The notes under the pieces were generated by a model. The model ran no database searches. It had not been told where the DNA came from and saw nothing but the letters and a program-made list of their open reading frames with translations. From contig CM049314.1 of NCBI GenBank assembly GCA_026874595.1, positions 70,632,300-70,696,299 on the forward strand: a stretch of DNA of 64,000 nucleotides, read 5' to 3'. Shown in pieces: positions 21,029 through 32,598 of this stretch (the first letter of the stretch is position 1; each line of letters begins with the position of its first letter). Made by a program: the position numbers and the translations under genes. The DNA is from Sipunculus nudus. Taxonomy: Eukaryota > Annelida > Sipuncula > Golfingiida > Sipunculidae.

Positions 21029-23190
21029 CAAGCCAACATAGGGTTTTAATAGTGTATGCTAAAGTATACGGATACACCGTTTCAGTGGTTGTTTATCTTA
21101 TTGCACAAGATGCACTTCATGTGTATTTCATGTGTGGCTGATTGTTGTTTAAGTTTCTTTTGTGGAAGTCCCGCTGGACTCCTCTATCTGTTTCTGGCCA
21201 GTTGTGTGTGGACTATATATCGGATCAGCAGTTTTACTGGTGGAGGGTGTGTGCCTGTCGCGAACTGAGAGATACGTCTTCGGTTATCATGCCATGGCTG
21301 TGGTCTTTTCGTAACAGAATGAGGCATGCTCAACTTAAACACCTCCTGACGGCATGATATTAGCTATTTTTGCAAGGAATCGTTTTCATTAGAAAGAAAA
21401 AAGACCTAGTTTGATTAATAACTTCCTGTCTAATCTTGTGATTACTAACCCTGAACCACATGGTTGTCGGCCTTGACGACGGGCCTTCCTGCCTGCCTAT
21501 CTCAATTAAAAGTAAATAATAAAGAGGTGAACTATATAACGCTAGGGAAATGTCAGATAAGTTAGAGTTAAAAGGAATTGACACAGTAAAGTAACAAATG
21601 TAACGGAAATCTACACTAATAGCAATTCAAGCACCTGTGGTCGGACGAGGTTGGAACATTGCGCTAATTGCGGTTCATGCATACATTTATTGACTCGCTG
21701 GATTGTGTAGTAGCAGAGCATTTTATCTCTCTTCTTTTCTCATTCCTTATATCCAACTTGCTTTGTTTAATGTTCCGTGTATCAAAAACTTTTAATGTAT
21801 GTAAGATTACAAGTGCAAGGAAACAATTACTTCTCGCCTAACACTGGGGGACATGTGCAAGAGAGGCTGCCTGTGGAGAATACAATCCTTCCATTTTCAT
21901 CTAAAAGATTCATATCTTAGATTCTTTATTTCATCAAATGAAAAAAAAGGGAGTACTGATTATGGAAGCGATGACATAAAAAGCTCGTTATATGATATAA
22001 AAGCTAAAAAATATTTTCGTATATTTACAAACTTGAGTACTTAGGGTAGAGAACAATGATATTTGCAGTCAACCTCAATGTAAAGTACATCTGGTCTTAA
22101 GATCTAAAATCATCAAGAAAAAATCCGCAAAATGATCATAAAAATTATTTCGTGTTCCTGATCTAATTTTTATATTGTTTTACTATCAAAAGAGATAAGT
22201 TTCCTAAAACAGATCCACCTATTTCTCCATATAAAACAGTTGTTAAATTTATAACCATATTGAATCTTTTTTGTTTACACCAATTGTCAATATCTGCCCA
22301 TAGTTTTTAACCTTGTAGCAGGTTCAGAATAAGTGCAATAAATTTGTGTAACAAGTAATTACCTACTAAGCAATTATTTAACATTTATAATGGAAAACTT
22401 TAGACTTTGTATCCATACATATTGTAAAGGGAAGCATATAAATTTCCTCATAGTCATCTTATACAGCTGGAACTTATGTTGCCACCTTAGGAAAAAACGG
22501 CCCATCATCTAATGTTGTTTTTAAACAAGAGTAAATCATTCTTGTTGATGAAACTTCTATAAAACCTTATTCTTAGCACGCTTTATAATTCATCGGGCAA
22601 CAGATGTTGAGGGGAACCTGAGAAATAATGGGTCGGTGCTGTTGTCTTAATATAACCCCTTTACCTGGTGTATAACAGAATTCAATTCCGGTCTCGGTCT
22701 TAATGACAGGACAGGACAGTTGGACACGATTCATCTTATTTTTTTTTATATCCTGGTGTTAACCAGGCCTTGTGACTCCTGCACCTGCGGGCTCTGGATG
22801 TGTAATATTCCACATTGCTGGGTCATAACATCGAGGAACCCCCCGAGAGGCACGATTGTTTATAAGTTAAGATGGAAATCATTATGTCTATCCAAACCGG
22901 AGTTATTATCCGGAAACAATAAGGACGAACGTACAGAATAACAGACAGACGGACGGACAGGGTGGTTACTTTAAGGCATTCGTATATTTCAGCAGGGCCT
23001 TAATAACCACACAGAGTTTAAGGACACTAGACGAAACCACACTTGAAAATCTGATTGTATCAATATAATTTGGCAGTCTCAAAGTAAAGGAAAAGAATGC
23101 GTCGAAAATAGAACAAGTGACCCATGAGTCATGACGATAAGCCGACTGACATGTTGACAATATGTCCTTGCACAAGCAACTAATTAAGAT
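21029..23190. other. No recognised gene
   Basis: Several short open frames exist on both strands, but none has a domain, signal peptide or splice-consistent neighbour. Near 22945 there is a short ACGGACGGAC motif. Confidence 0.4.
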
Positions 23191-23720
23191 AATTTCAGGT
23201 TTCACAGGAGATTTTCAAGAACCCCCTGGATGTCAAATAAGAATATTCCATGTCCAATGGTTACGGTCTTTGCCTGTTTTAGGATGACCACACCTTTGAA
23301 GGTCTCGAAAATAGAGAAAAAAGTGTTAAAATATCGAGAAAAAAAAATCCAGGTGGCGCCACCAGTCTGTAGGAACTGATGAAACACGCTATGATGAATA
23401 TTCAAGCAAAGAATCATGGTGATCAACGGATCTAGTTGTTCAGATACTACAGCTTTTGAATCAAATTTTCATTATTCTGGAGGAGGGGGGAGGGGTTATT
23501 CTGAGCCACTTAGCTCGGAGGATATGGTAACCTAATTTCAGGTTTCGAAGGAGATTTTTTCATTGACCTCCGTGGATGTCAAGTAAGAAGATTCCAGGTC
23601 CAGCGGTAACGATTTGTGCCTGGTTAACGGACGGACAGGCGGACGGTCAGACGGACAACGGACAAAGAGTGATTGCTATAGCTCAGACGACTTTCAGTCA
23701 GCTGAGCTAAAAGAATACGG
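23190..23720 (-). repeat. ~330-bp repeat family, second cluster
   Basis: About 1.5 units of the repeat at 18420-19265 (start phrase at about 23197 and 23530), with GGTGGCGCCAC and TCTGGAGGAGGGGGGAGG segments. It ends in ACGGACGGACAGGCGGACGG and TAGCTCAGACGA...TCAGCTGAGCTAAA, an end often seen on invertebrate dispersed repeats. Confidence 0.8.
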
Positions 23721-24604
23721 GTGGCGCCACTAGTCAGCAGGAACTGAGGAAAGCCGTCAAAATCAATAAACATACCAGGTTTCGGGATATAAGATGAAAT
23801 TATTATTATTTTTATTTAATGAATAAATCACCAATATTACTAGTTTGTACTAAGCAATCAGTATTCTAGAAAAGAGAATAATAAGATCATGTTATTCAAA
23901 TCTCCTGAAACATGAAACCATAAAAATTACAATTCAATATGTCTTGTGGTTATGATGTATGTCTGGTATTGTCTAAAGATGATAGATTTCTTAATCCCTT
24001 ATTCTATAATTTTGCACTGAAGTAATAAGCATTGATATATGATATAGACACACATAAGCTTATTCTGAAACCTCATTGTATAAACACCCAACATACAGAA
24101 GTGGTTATAGTGTTTAACTTCTGGATTTTATTTTCAAAAGTAACCAATGTTAATATAACCAATATATTAAGTTTCTCAACTTACAAAAGTCATGACTGAT
24201 ATAGTTTGTAAAAAAGTGGTCTCCTTTGTTTATTAAATGCATAGCATTTGATTAAAGGGTTTCTATGGGAAAATCCTTCAACCAAACCTCAGCTTTATAT
24301 TGAAAGTTATACAAATTGATGTTACTTAGTATCTAAAAAAAATTAAAATTAAATGAAATTTAGTTAATATTATATATACATTAATACCACGATATGTCAA
24401 TTAAAGATAATTATTGAATTTACGTATTGAAGACTATTCTTTTTTCAAAACAATATTATTACAGAATTATTAAAGCTGTGTGTTGTATTTCCATGATTTA
24501 TTACCTAAACTAACTATTCTGCAGATATAACGTTTGAGCATAATAATATACATAAGAATGTCGTACCATAGCTGATTGTGTTTCCTTATAAAGCGACAAT
24601 AAAC
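23721..24604. other. AT-rich, no recognised feature
   Basis: No exon, RNA gene or transposon is seen. Confidence 0.45.
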
Positions 24605-25008
24605 TGAACTTTCCTAGAAAATCTATATCAACATTTTTTCCAAGGATAAATCACGTGGAATATTGAAAATATTATTACCTCCGTATTCTACCAGAAGTGT
24701 CAAAACAAGGTTGAACAGAACCATAGATTCTGGGAAACCCGCCATAATGTGTCTATGCAGGAGGCCCGATAGACTTGACCTGCCGCACTGTAACTAGTGT
24801 CATATCTTGACGTTCGGAACTGACCCTACGAAGATCACGTAAGCCCTAACCATATCGATCAAGCTGTTATTGTTTTATGTTGCTTATCAAAATCAAACAT
24901 GTCACAGCTTTATTATAAATGGCTGTGTCAAGTGTGTTATACAGGATATATTACCAAATATATTACAGTGAATGGTTGAAATCAGAAAAGGCATATATTT
25001 CTTAAAAC
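24605..25008 (-). repeat. Copy 3 of duplicated signal-exon/upstream segment
   Basis: Homologous to 2188-2870 and 19843-20450. It lacks about 60 bp present in the other two between the ATG and GTGTCATATCTTG, including CACCAATAAAAAG (minus strand). At its right end it is cut by the LTR-derived sequence starting at 25009. Confidence 0.65.
24679..24745 (-). CDS. Signal-peptide exon, probable first exon of SP-A
   Basis: A 67-bp ATG exon on the minus strand: MAGFPESMVLFNLVLTLLVEYG plus one base, then a GTAATAAT donor. It has exactly the length and phase of the proven-fit first exon of SP-B (41646-41712). Joined in phase 1 to SP-A exon 2 it gives an open frame through Gly-Ala-Glu-Lys into the activation peptide. 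The hydrophobic core (VLFNLVLTLLV) fits a signal peptide. The intron would be 7.1 kb. The alternative is that SP-A uses another exon, or that this belongs to a vanished paralogue. Confidence 0.55.
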
Positions 25009-25083
25009 TGTGACACAAATGTGCTATCCGTCTAGTGTATGTCAAATGGAATTTAATAAATTAATGAAATAAGTTAGGGAGAC
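25009..25083 (+). repeat. LTR-end fragment, inverted relative to 25923-26679
   Basis: TGTGACACAAATGTGCTA...CTAGTGTATGTCAAATGG...TTAATAAA matches the reverse complement of 26622-26679. It looks like the first ~75 bp of the same LTR in plus orientation. With the right-hand copy it forms terminal inverted repeats around the solo LTR. Confidence 0.75.
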
Positions 25084-25918
25084 TGTTTCAGTTGCTCTTT
25101 TAATTGTGTGACACGGGCGTAACTCGTGTTGTGACACCCTCGCCTGGCCGTTTGTTACATTATATGTTTAATCCGTACTGGTTGAACTCTCGTTGTCATG
25201 TTAGCCTTGGGCTTTCACGCCTGGTCGTGGGTCACGTGATGACCCTGCTGTGTGGGGATACACAAGACTATGTTCTTCTCGATAATTCCTGAAATGCGTG
25301 TTTACTGTGTTGTGTAGGAACCTTAAGACTGTTCGAGAAGTGGAAAATTCTCGGCTTGAGGTGTGAAGGTATAAAAAGGGGCTGTGTTTTAGAACGGGGC
25401 AGAGAGAGCAGAGCAGATTCCAGCGGACGCAGAAGCGTGTGTCAGTTTCTAGGACCTTATCCGACGTATGCTGCATTAATAGATTTTCTTAGACTTTCTC
25501 CTGGATTTTATGCATTTGGACTTCAGTTTACTTTCTGGATGTTACAAGAGCTTTACACTGGACTGTCATTCTCCGAGAGTATACATTTAAAGAACTTATC
25601 GTTGTGACGGTGTTGGCATCCAGGTACTGTGCACATTATTTTTCTGTGTGATTGTATTGATTTGTTGTTATACCGCTGTTTTACTGTATAATTGTATTGT
25701 TTTAGTGTATTGTAATGTTACGATTGTTTTAAGAATAAATTATGGTTATTTGTTAACAAAAAACACTGACTTCTTTATTCATTCCCCTAGACATTTCACG
25801 CTGCCTAGTGTTACAGAAACTGATTTTTTTTTTTATCAGAAACTGATATTTTTTATCTCCGTTACAGAATTTGTGTTCATCACGCATACGTGATCTGTTT
25901 ATATTAGGTTCCGTAACA
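25084..25918 (+). mobile_element. Solo LTR of the Gmr1-type family
   Basis: 835 bp from TGTTTCAG to CCGTAACA, homologous to 9124-9881, with a ~50-bp extra piece near 25140-25190. It carries a GTATAAAAAGGGGC TATA box (about 25370) and an AATAAATTATGG polyadenylation region. AGAC occurs directly on both sides (25080-25083 and 25919-25922), a 4-bp target-site duplication. No internal region is present, so the element has recombined out. Confidence 0.9.
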
Positions 25919-25922
25919 AGAC

Positions 25923-26679
25923 ACAATTACATGACAGAAGGATAGTCCAAAATACCACTCGTTGTCTGAATTGAAGATCATGGTTTATTCCGGTAACATC
26001 CAACAATTGGCCACCGTCGTCGTTGACTGGCTCCAATCTCACAATAACAACGTCTTCAACAAATACAAGTCATCTAAATCTTCTAACGCCCTGATCGGCT
26101 GCATCTCTCCTTACTCTCCCCAGGACTGATAATGTCCTCGCGGAATTTATAACCCTCCCCGTCACTAATATAACACGACCCGTCACCAGTTGTCGCTAAC
26201 TTCGAAATTCATTCACTCCTCCTCTTGACTAGCCTTAATTGACACCGCCCTATTTATACCCGGGTACTGAAACTTTTGGAAGTCTCTAGAATAATCAGGT
26301 CGTTTCTTGACAAGACTAGCACTTACGGGATTTTCTTGAATTTACCTTTCGGAAATTATACATTGCCTGAATTTTCTAGAACCTTCTGTCTTCTAATTAT
26401 AATAAATCATGGTGCAGTCCATTTGCTTACATATTAAACAAAATACTATTGAATAATCCACAAGCCTCCTTGGTACTGATGTAAACAATCTGGATGACAA
26501 CAATAGCTTACAATTTTACCAAACATTATTATCTCTGACTACACTTCATGAGTTGATATTCCAAATTAATATAAACTGACCTGTTAATGCACCGCATAAT
26601 TTATGTCCCCCTACCTTAATTCATTATTTTATTAAATTCCATTTGACATACACTAGGCGGGTAGCACATTTGTGTCACA
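25923..26679 (-). repeat. LTR of a second retrotransposon family, minus strand
   Basis: Read on the minus strand it starts TGTGACACAAATG at 26679. It has GTATAAATAGGGCGG (promoter, about 26255), a second TATAAATTCCGCG (about 26140) and GGAATAAACCATGATC (polyadenylation, about 25990), and runs to about 25923. Just upstream on that strand is CTTTGG followed by a G tract (26681-26697), a plausible polypurine tract. It is therefore probably the 3' LTR of an element whose body is missing. No coding part is seen beyond it. Confidence 0.6.
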
Positions 26680-26697
26680 CGCCCCCCCCCCCCAAAG

Positions 26698-26988
26698 AAA
26701 AATTTCTGAAAGATATTTTTCCAGTACCCAACAAAACACAAATGTGTACTGCTACACTATCAAAGGCATCCTCATGTAAATTACAAACATTGCTTATTTT
26801 GTAACTACTCAATACATGTAGAACAATATACTCTCATCATAATATTTGTACATCATCATTAAATATATGCAATAATAATGCAACCTCATGAAACAGCACA
26901 ATCTCATTTCAAATAAAACATTATTGTATGTACATTCATATCATGAGATATATATACATAGTATAACATGTTTATTCTCTATTATTAT
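26698..26988. other. AT-rich, no recognised feature
   Basis: It lies between the LTR and the LINE tail. No coding signal. Confidence 0.4.
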
Positions 26989-27022
26989 TATTAAATTATT
27001 ATTATTATTATTATTATTATTA

Positions 27023-27084
<62 letters not shown>

Positions 27085-27097
27085 GTTGTTGTTGTTA
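26989..27097 (-). repeat. (AAT)n/(AAC)n tail of the LINE
   Basis: On the plus strand, ATT repeats (26989-27083) then GTTGTTGTTG (about 27084-27096). It sits directly after the 3' end of the LINE and is the sort of microsatellite tail left by target-primed reverse transcription. Confidence 0.9.
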
Positions 27098-27494
27098 ATG
27101 TATCTTTATTCAGGGTGGCTTGTTTAGAAAATACTGATCTTCCACAAGGCCCTGAGAATAATTGAAATTTTAAACATGATCAATTAGCATGACAGAAATA
27201 CACAAGCAAACATATATATGCAGAATATTGTAACTGAATATAACATATATTGTTAGTTCCTGTACTAGTATGACCATTAAGAGTTCATTATAGAATATTA
27301 TTTAGATAATCATAGGCTATTCAGGTTATTAACATGGTTGCAAACATTGTATGAAATATTTTCAAAGAATAATACAATACATTGTATGCATAGTTATGTT
27401 AGTGTTTATTCACTTATTGATATTCGTAAAGCATAAAATGTCAACATGCATGCATAACATGTAAAAGTGGTATAATAGATTTATTGATATTATG

Positions 27495-28784
27495 TCAAGA
27501 GTTTAAAGAATAATGCTTAAGATCTTTTTTGAAGTTATCCAAATTATATATCTTACGAAGAGCTTCTGGTAACAAATTCCATAATTTCGGTCCCTGATAA
27601 ATAAAAGATTTACGCATCAATTCAGTTCTAACTATTGGTACTTTCACTTGACAAGAATATCTCGTGTTATAAATGTGTATTTCAGATCGGGTTTCTGATA
27701 GATAATTAAGATAACAAGGTGCTAGGCCATTAAGGCATTTAAACATGAATATATTAGAGAGGTACAATAATCGTTGATTGATTTTTTGCCATTTTAAGGC
27801 TGATATCAATGTTGAACTAGCTGTATTCCTATCATAATTCCCAGAAATTATACGGGCAGCCCTATTCTGGAATTTCTGGAGACCGTTCATATTAGTTTGG
27901 CGTTTATGGCCCCAAATGATTAAACCGTAATCAATATAGGGTTGTATGGTAGTCATATAAATATGAACGAGTTCCTGTGAAGGTACAACTTTACTCAGAA
28001 GAGCGAGAGCGCCTAGTTTAGGTTTTATTTTGGAAGCAAGTTCATTGATATGTGCTCTCCATGTAAGGCAACTGTCAAGTGTTAATCCGAGATATTGAGC
28101 CTTATCAGTATACCGTAGGACTGTATCATTTAACAAAATAGGTGGATATGATGATGTAATTTTAGATAATTTTTGTCTACTTCCGATGACGATTAGGTAG
28201 GATTTTTCTGTATTTATCGTGAGTTTATTCACTCGAAACCATTCAGATATTCTATAAATATCAACTTGAATTTTCTGTGTGACGGACTCAATAGTGGGAC
28301 CAGAAACATATAAGCATGTGTCATCAGCAAATAGGCTAATGTTAGTAAATGTTGGTATGTTACAAACATCATTAAGATAAATTAAGAATAAAAGTGGTCC
28401 GAGAACAGAACCTTAAGGGACTCCCATAGAAATCTGCGAACAGTCAGAAATTGATCCATTATATTTAGTAGCTTGAGTTCGATTACTTAGATACGATTTA
28501 AACCACTCTAATTCTCGATTCCGTATTCCATATTTATAAAGCTGATCAAGAAGCCTAGTGTGACATATTAAATCAAAACATTTACAAATATCAAGAAAGC
28601 AAACTACTGTTATATGTCCTTTGTCGCATGCTTTAACCCAATCAGATGTACTGCTAAGTAGTGACGTAATGGTTGAGTGTTGCTTTATGAATGCCGATTG
28701 TGATGGACCTAAAAGTTTGTTATCATGAATAGATGAATATAACTGCTGGTGAATCACTTTTTCCATTATTTTAGCAACGTGCAA
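27495..28784 (-). pseudogene. LINE reverse transcriptase with one in-frame stop
   Basis: Open in one frame except for a TAA at 28413-28415 inside the conserved GVP-x-GSVLGPLLF motif, where Q (CAA) is expected, so a single C-to-T change explains it. Visible are SQSAFIKQHSTITSLL, FLDICKCFDLICH (catalytic Asp), the GVP/GSVLGPLLFLIYLNDV pair, FADDTCLYV (the [F/Y]xDD box), KLTINTEKSYLIV, YLGLTLD (thumb) and YGLIIWG. The C-terminus ends LDNFKKDLKHYSLNS. It would copy the element RNA at the target site. Upstream it is separated from the linker by frameshifts at about 28775 and 28862. Confidence 0.88.
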
Positions 28785-28862
28785 TTACAGAAATCGGGCG
28801 ATAATTACATGAATCATCCGCAGGGCCTTTCCATTTATAAATTGGCGTAGATCTTGCCTGTT

Positions 28863-29537
28863 TTAATCTGTAGGAACTAAACTCTCCTCTAAACTCATGT
28901 TAACTATGGTGCATATGTCAGGCGTGAGCTCTTCTGCAGCTAGTTTTAACAAATACGCATCTGCACCTAAAATATCTATAATAAAAGAATTCGGCCTATT
29001 TTTAAGTTGCCATAATATTTCATTTTCTTGGATAGAAGTAAATTTAAATATGCAATTTTGTAGTTTAAGCTCTGGAATGTGATTTTCAGATGAATTATTA
29101 ATTTTAGATGCAAGTTTAGGACCAATGTCTATAAAATACTCGTTGAATTGGGATGCCGTTATTGTGTTAGAATTGTTTCTATTAAGGGCAAGGCGTATTA
29201 CTTTCCACATTTGTTTTTGGTAACCTTTTGATTGTGCAATTTTATTAAAGAAGAATTCACGTTTAGCGTTGCGAGTAAAAGTAGTTACTTGATTACGTAA
29301 GGAGCGATATACCGTCATGAGGTAGGGATCATTGTATTTACATGCAAGTTTATGTGCAGAATCCCGTTCATGTATTAAGTGGATCAGATCGTCAGTCAGC
29401 CATGGACATTTTTTCGATTTTACTCTGGGCGTTCGCAATGGAGCGTGCATATTAGAAACGACTATTAAGATAACATCATACAAGTACCTCCAAGCCGTGA
29501 GTACATCAACGTGTTTAATATTATGAGCGTTAGTCAT
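28863..29537 (-). pseudogene. LINE ORF2 linker between endonuclease and RT
   Basis: 224 codons containing RVKSKKCPWLTDDLIHLIHE and FFFNKIAQSK, then MWKVIRLALNR and FNEYFIDIGPKLA. This is the typical inter-domain block preceding RT in Jockey/CR1-like elements. The stop at 28863-28865 is followed, in a shifted frame, by TPIYKWKG and CNYRPIS, the first RT block. Confidence 0.8.
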
Positions 29538-29539
29538 TG

Positions 29540-30412
29540 GCTGTGAAATGTCATTTCTAAAACATGAATTATCAAATTTACTGTAATATCTCCTTTCGAC
29601 ATAATTATGTGTGTTAGTTTTTTAACAGTTTGTTTTTAAGGTGGTATATGTTATATAATGATCACTTAACGAGTATTGTAAAACTCCACTTGAAATATGC
29701 AATTTAGGTAGAGTTGAGTAAATATGATCTATAAGTGTGCTACATGTTAGTTCACGTATTAGTTGATCAAAATGAAAGAGGTTGCATATTTCTACTGATC
29801 GCATATAACCAATAAAATTTATATATGTAATATCCATATTAAAGTCACCTAGAATAATGGTTTCATTAGTTCCAATTTCGACGCATCTAATATTTTACAA
29901 AGTTCGTCAAAATTTGCACTATCGGATGATGGACAATATACACAACATAACGTTATTTGTAATTTGCTGCTCAGTTCGACGTCAACACTGATAAGTTCAA
30001 CATATGTATACTTATTAACTTTGTGCGGTGTCCCTTTAAACTTGATTTAACATATATACAAACCCCACCAGCATGGGATGCTCTGTCATTTCGGAAAAGT
30101 AGGTAGATGTCAATTTGAATTTCACGTAATTTCCACGTAATCAGTCAACCAAGTTTCAGTAATACAAAATATATCAAAATCTTGTTCAATGATAATTTTC
30201 TGAAGTTCTGTAAACTTATTGATCATGCTTCTGCTGTTGATATGTCCAATCTTAGTGCGATCACTTGATTTTGTTGTTTTTGTGTTATTTAATTCCAAGG
30301 AGGCTTTATGAACCGACTTTTCATTTTGACCATTACCTATGCCACATGGGATTCCCAGGAGGGGGTTCAATTCCCTGGTTGACATGACTGAAGCGGACTG
30401 GACAATTCTCAT
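29540..30412 (-). pseudogene. LINE apurinic-type endonuclease domain, broken
   Basis: Minus-strand pieces show IGHINSRSMINKFTELQ, then DIFCITETWL (about 30230-30130, with the catalytic Glu of the exonuclease/endonuclease/phosphatase fold). Further on come DSANFDELC, LIDHIYST and SLSDHYITY (about 29710-29650, the terminal S-D-H motif). Frame changes and stops separate them. It would nick the target DNA in an intact element. Confidence 0.75.
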
Positions 30413-31116
30413 ATCTGTGCCCTATGCTACCACAATGGAAACACATGAGTCCGTTTTGTTTTCTGCATTGTTCAGCTGTATGACCAATTTGCCCACATGC
30501 ATCACATTGTAGAACACTGTAATCGTATTCCTGATGTGGTAAATACCGCTGACGGAATGCGCTTGTATCAGTCGACTGACTGTTGTGTGAATTTAAAGAC
30601 ACATTTCGTCGTGACTGTTGAAAATATTTAGTCTGGGTAAACTTTATGTAGATCATTGTACTGCGATACATATGCCGCGTGTGTGTTTGGTCGTGTACCC
30701 GGGTTGGATGTTCCTGGTTGACGGTCTAGAGGAGGTGTTAGAGTGTAGGGATGACCAGGGGTAAACCTACTCTCGATTGGGTGATACACAGGAACACAAC
30801 TCTGATATTCAAGTCTATCGGGTTCCAACTCTCTGTTTATCAAGGCATCAGCCGTCCGACGGTAATTTCGTTGCCAGGGATTCCATCCCTGATGTTGATT
30901 TTCATCACTTGTCCTAACAAAACTTCTCATGGTATTACCATGACGGGGTCCATAATTTCTACGTACTCCTGTCTGATATCCATGCCGCCTTATGTCCGCC
31001 CCTGGACGAGGAAGTGGGGGCCATACCTCGTGATTCTTGTTATGGAGAGTATAATCTCTGGTGTTACTTTTCTGATCAAAGTACTGTGAAAATTCCTTTT
31101 CGTCAAGGCCATTCAT
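30333..31116 (-). pseudogene. LINE ORF1 with two CCHC zinc knuckles
   Basis: 31116-30628 encodes an Arg/Asn/Pro-rich protein. A frameshift near 30640-30670 moves on to the part with CDACGQIGHTAEQC and CFHCGSIGHRYENC, two C-X2-C-X4-H-X4-C knuckles about 8 residues apart (30490-30400). It then ends near the start of the endonuclease frame. This is a nucleic-acid-binding ORF1 protein. Confidence 0.8.
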
Positions 31117-31293
31117 TTTCAGATTACTTAATTTTGTTTGAAATGTGTAAGTGTCACATCTGTTTCTATGTATATCGGTACATCATGAAGATAACCAAAT
31201 GGGCGATAATGCAAAACATTCAGCGGGCGGCCTCATAAAAGGGTATAATACAAGATCAAGGTCAATGTTTCCAGTGTCATTTTGATATTTTGA

Positions 31294-31309
31294 TATATAT
31301 ATATATATT
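31294..31309. repeat. Short (AT)n run
   Basis: TATATATATATATAT interrupting AT-rich sequence. Confidence 0.8.
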
Positions 31310-31554
31310 GTATTCAAAATAAAAAATTTACTTAAACAAATATTTATAATGCTGGATCTCCCCATACTAACATAACTATATTTTAACTTCAACTTTGAGA
31401 TACGATCATCATCCAGGGTTCATCCCATTCCCCCGGCACAATTTCTGGTCAACACACAAGTACCCACTCCTCACGAAGCGGTTATACACTTCAGACGTTC
31501 TTTATCTCCTTCACTTTAACCGCTGCTTTCTATAGCAAATTTTAAGGTTGCGCC

Positions 31555-31726
31555 GACTGAAAAGGAGGAGGGGAATCAGACCCTCCGCAACCCCCCCCCC
31601 CCCCACCCCCGGTCCCAACCAAAGATCGTTTTTTAGACATTTTTTTATGCATGACACCCGTTGATCCCTCCCTGTAAAATATCCTGGATCCGCGTTTGCT
31701 TCACCCCTCCCCTGGATCCGCAACTG
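31555..31726. repeat. Partial hAT-like MITE related to 14468-14668
   Basis: Poly-C tract, GGTCCCAACC and two CCTGGATCCGC copies (31683-31693 and 31711-31721), the second ending GCAACTG like the other element's terminus. The left end is not clear. Confidence 0.55.
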
Positions 31727-32058
31727 GTGTTCAGTCTACAACGACCATTAAGTGGTTTTAACCGAACTGATAAGTAGAAGGTAATGGATATGTCCCATGT
31801 TCCGTTATTACGAATTCAAAGAGTATCTAAAAAATCAACGTGAGTATAACACAAGTATCAGATTCAGTTGAAAGAAAATTTCTGCGTATTTTCATTCTAA
31901 CTCAATAATGTATCAGGTTTATGCTCTGGTTTGATCTACTGAAATATACTGAAAGTGTTTTAATAAACCTTTATTTATTATCCTTTAAGGTATTCTATTT
32001 ATTGAATGATTCTCGCACAGTGTGAACAGAAAAAATATCAATAAAACCAATAGACGGC

Positions 32059-32116
<58 letters not shown>

Positions 32117-32426
32117 TTTAAAGAGTCACAAGAAATGTTATAAATGCGAACATGATTATTTATTAAAATTGACAATTCTTACTGCAGTATCAAACGTCCA
32201 GTTTTAAAATCGCCATCATGAGTATTTACATTCTGATTTCAATTTAACACGTACACCAATTACAGAAATTGTAACAAATAACATTTTCCAGATCAATGCC
32301 TTTAACATAGCTCCTAACATACTCAACATCCTGAAAGGAGTTATATTTTAATTATTAGAATACACCAAAAACATGCATAATAAACATGCATGTGGCCAAA
32401 CTAAATAAAAAGGTGTGGTTCTCAGG
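31727..32426. other. Intergenic, no gene
   Basis: AT-rich sequence with an (AT)n run at about 32061-32112. No exon. Confidence 0.45.
32061..32112. repeat. (AT)n microsatellite
   Basis: An AT dinucleotide run with one interruption. Confidence 0.95.
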
Positions 32427-32598
32427 CACCCTTTTTCAGAAATCAGCGAGAGCGGGGGATATTTTATTTTTGACCTTTTTTGTATGTTTCGATCAAAATG
32501 TCATATGATCAGCACCCTTATTCAGAAATCAGCGAGAGTGGGGGATATTTTATTTTTGACCTTTTTTGTATGTTTCGATCAAAACGTCATATGATCAG
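32427..32598. repeat. Two 86-bp tandem direct repeats
   Basis: CACCCTTTTTCAGAAATCAG...GTCATATGATCAG (32427-32512) is followed at once by a nearly identical second copy (32513-32598) with only a few differences, so the duplication is recent. Confidence 0.95.

Larger units (their letters stand above)
26989..31116 (-). mobile_element. Non-LTR retrotransposon (Jockey/CR1-like), degenerate
   Basis: On the minus strand, in order: ORF1 with two CCHC knuckles (31116-30333), an AP-type endonuclease region (30412 to about 29600), a linker (29537-28863), reverse transcriptase (28784-27495), a 3' UTR with an AATAAAG signal (about 27105), and a tail of (AAC)n then (AAT)n (27094 down to about 26989). Several frameshifts and one clean in-frame stop inactivate it. 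RT motifs place it near the Jockey/CR1/L2 group; I do not assign a clade. The 5' end is unclear and may extend past 31116. Confidence 0.85.

Noticed and set aside
26888-27127. Leu-rich 79-codon frame
   Set aside because: It is a translation of the ATT/GTT microsatellite tail of the LINE.
30751-31089. 112-codon plus-strand frame
   Set aside because: It is antisense to LINE ORF1, with no domain.
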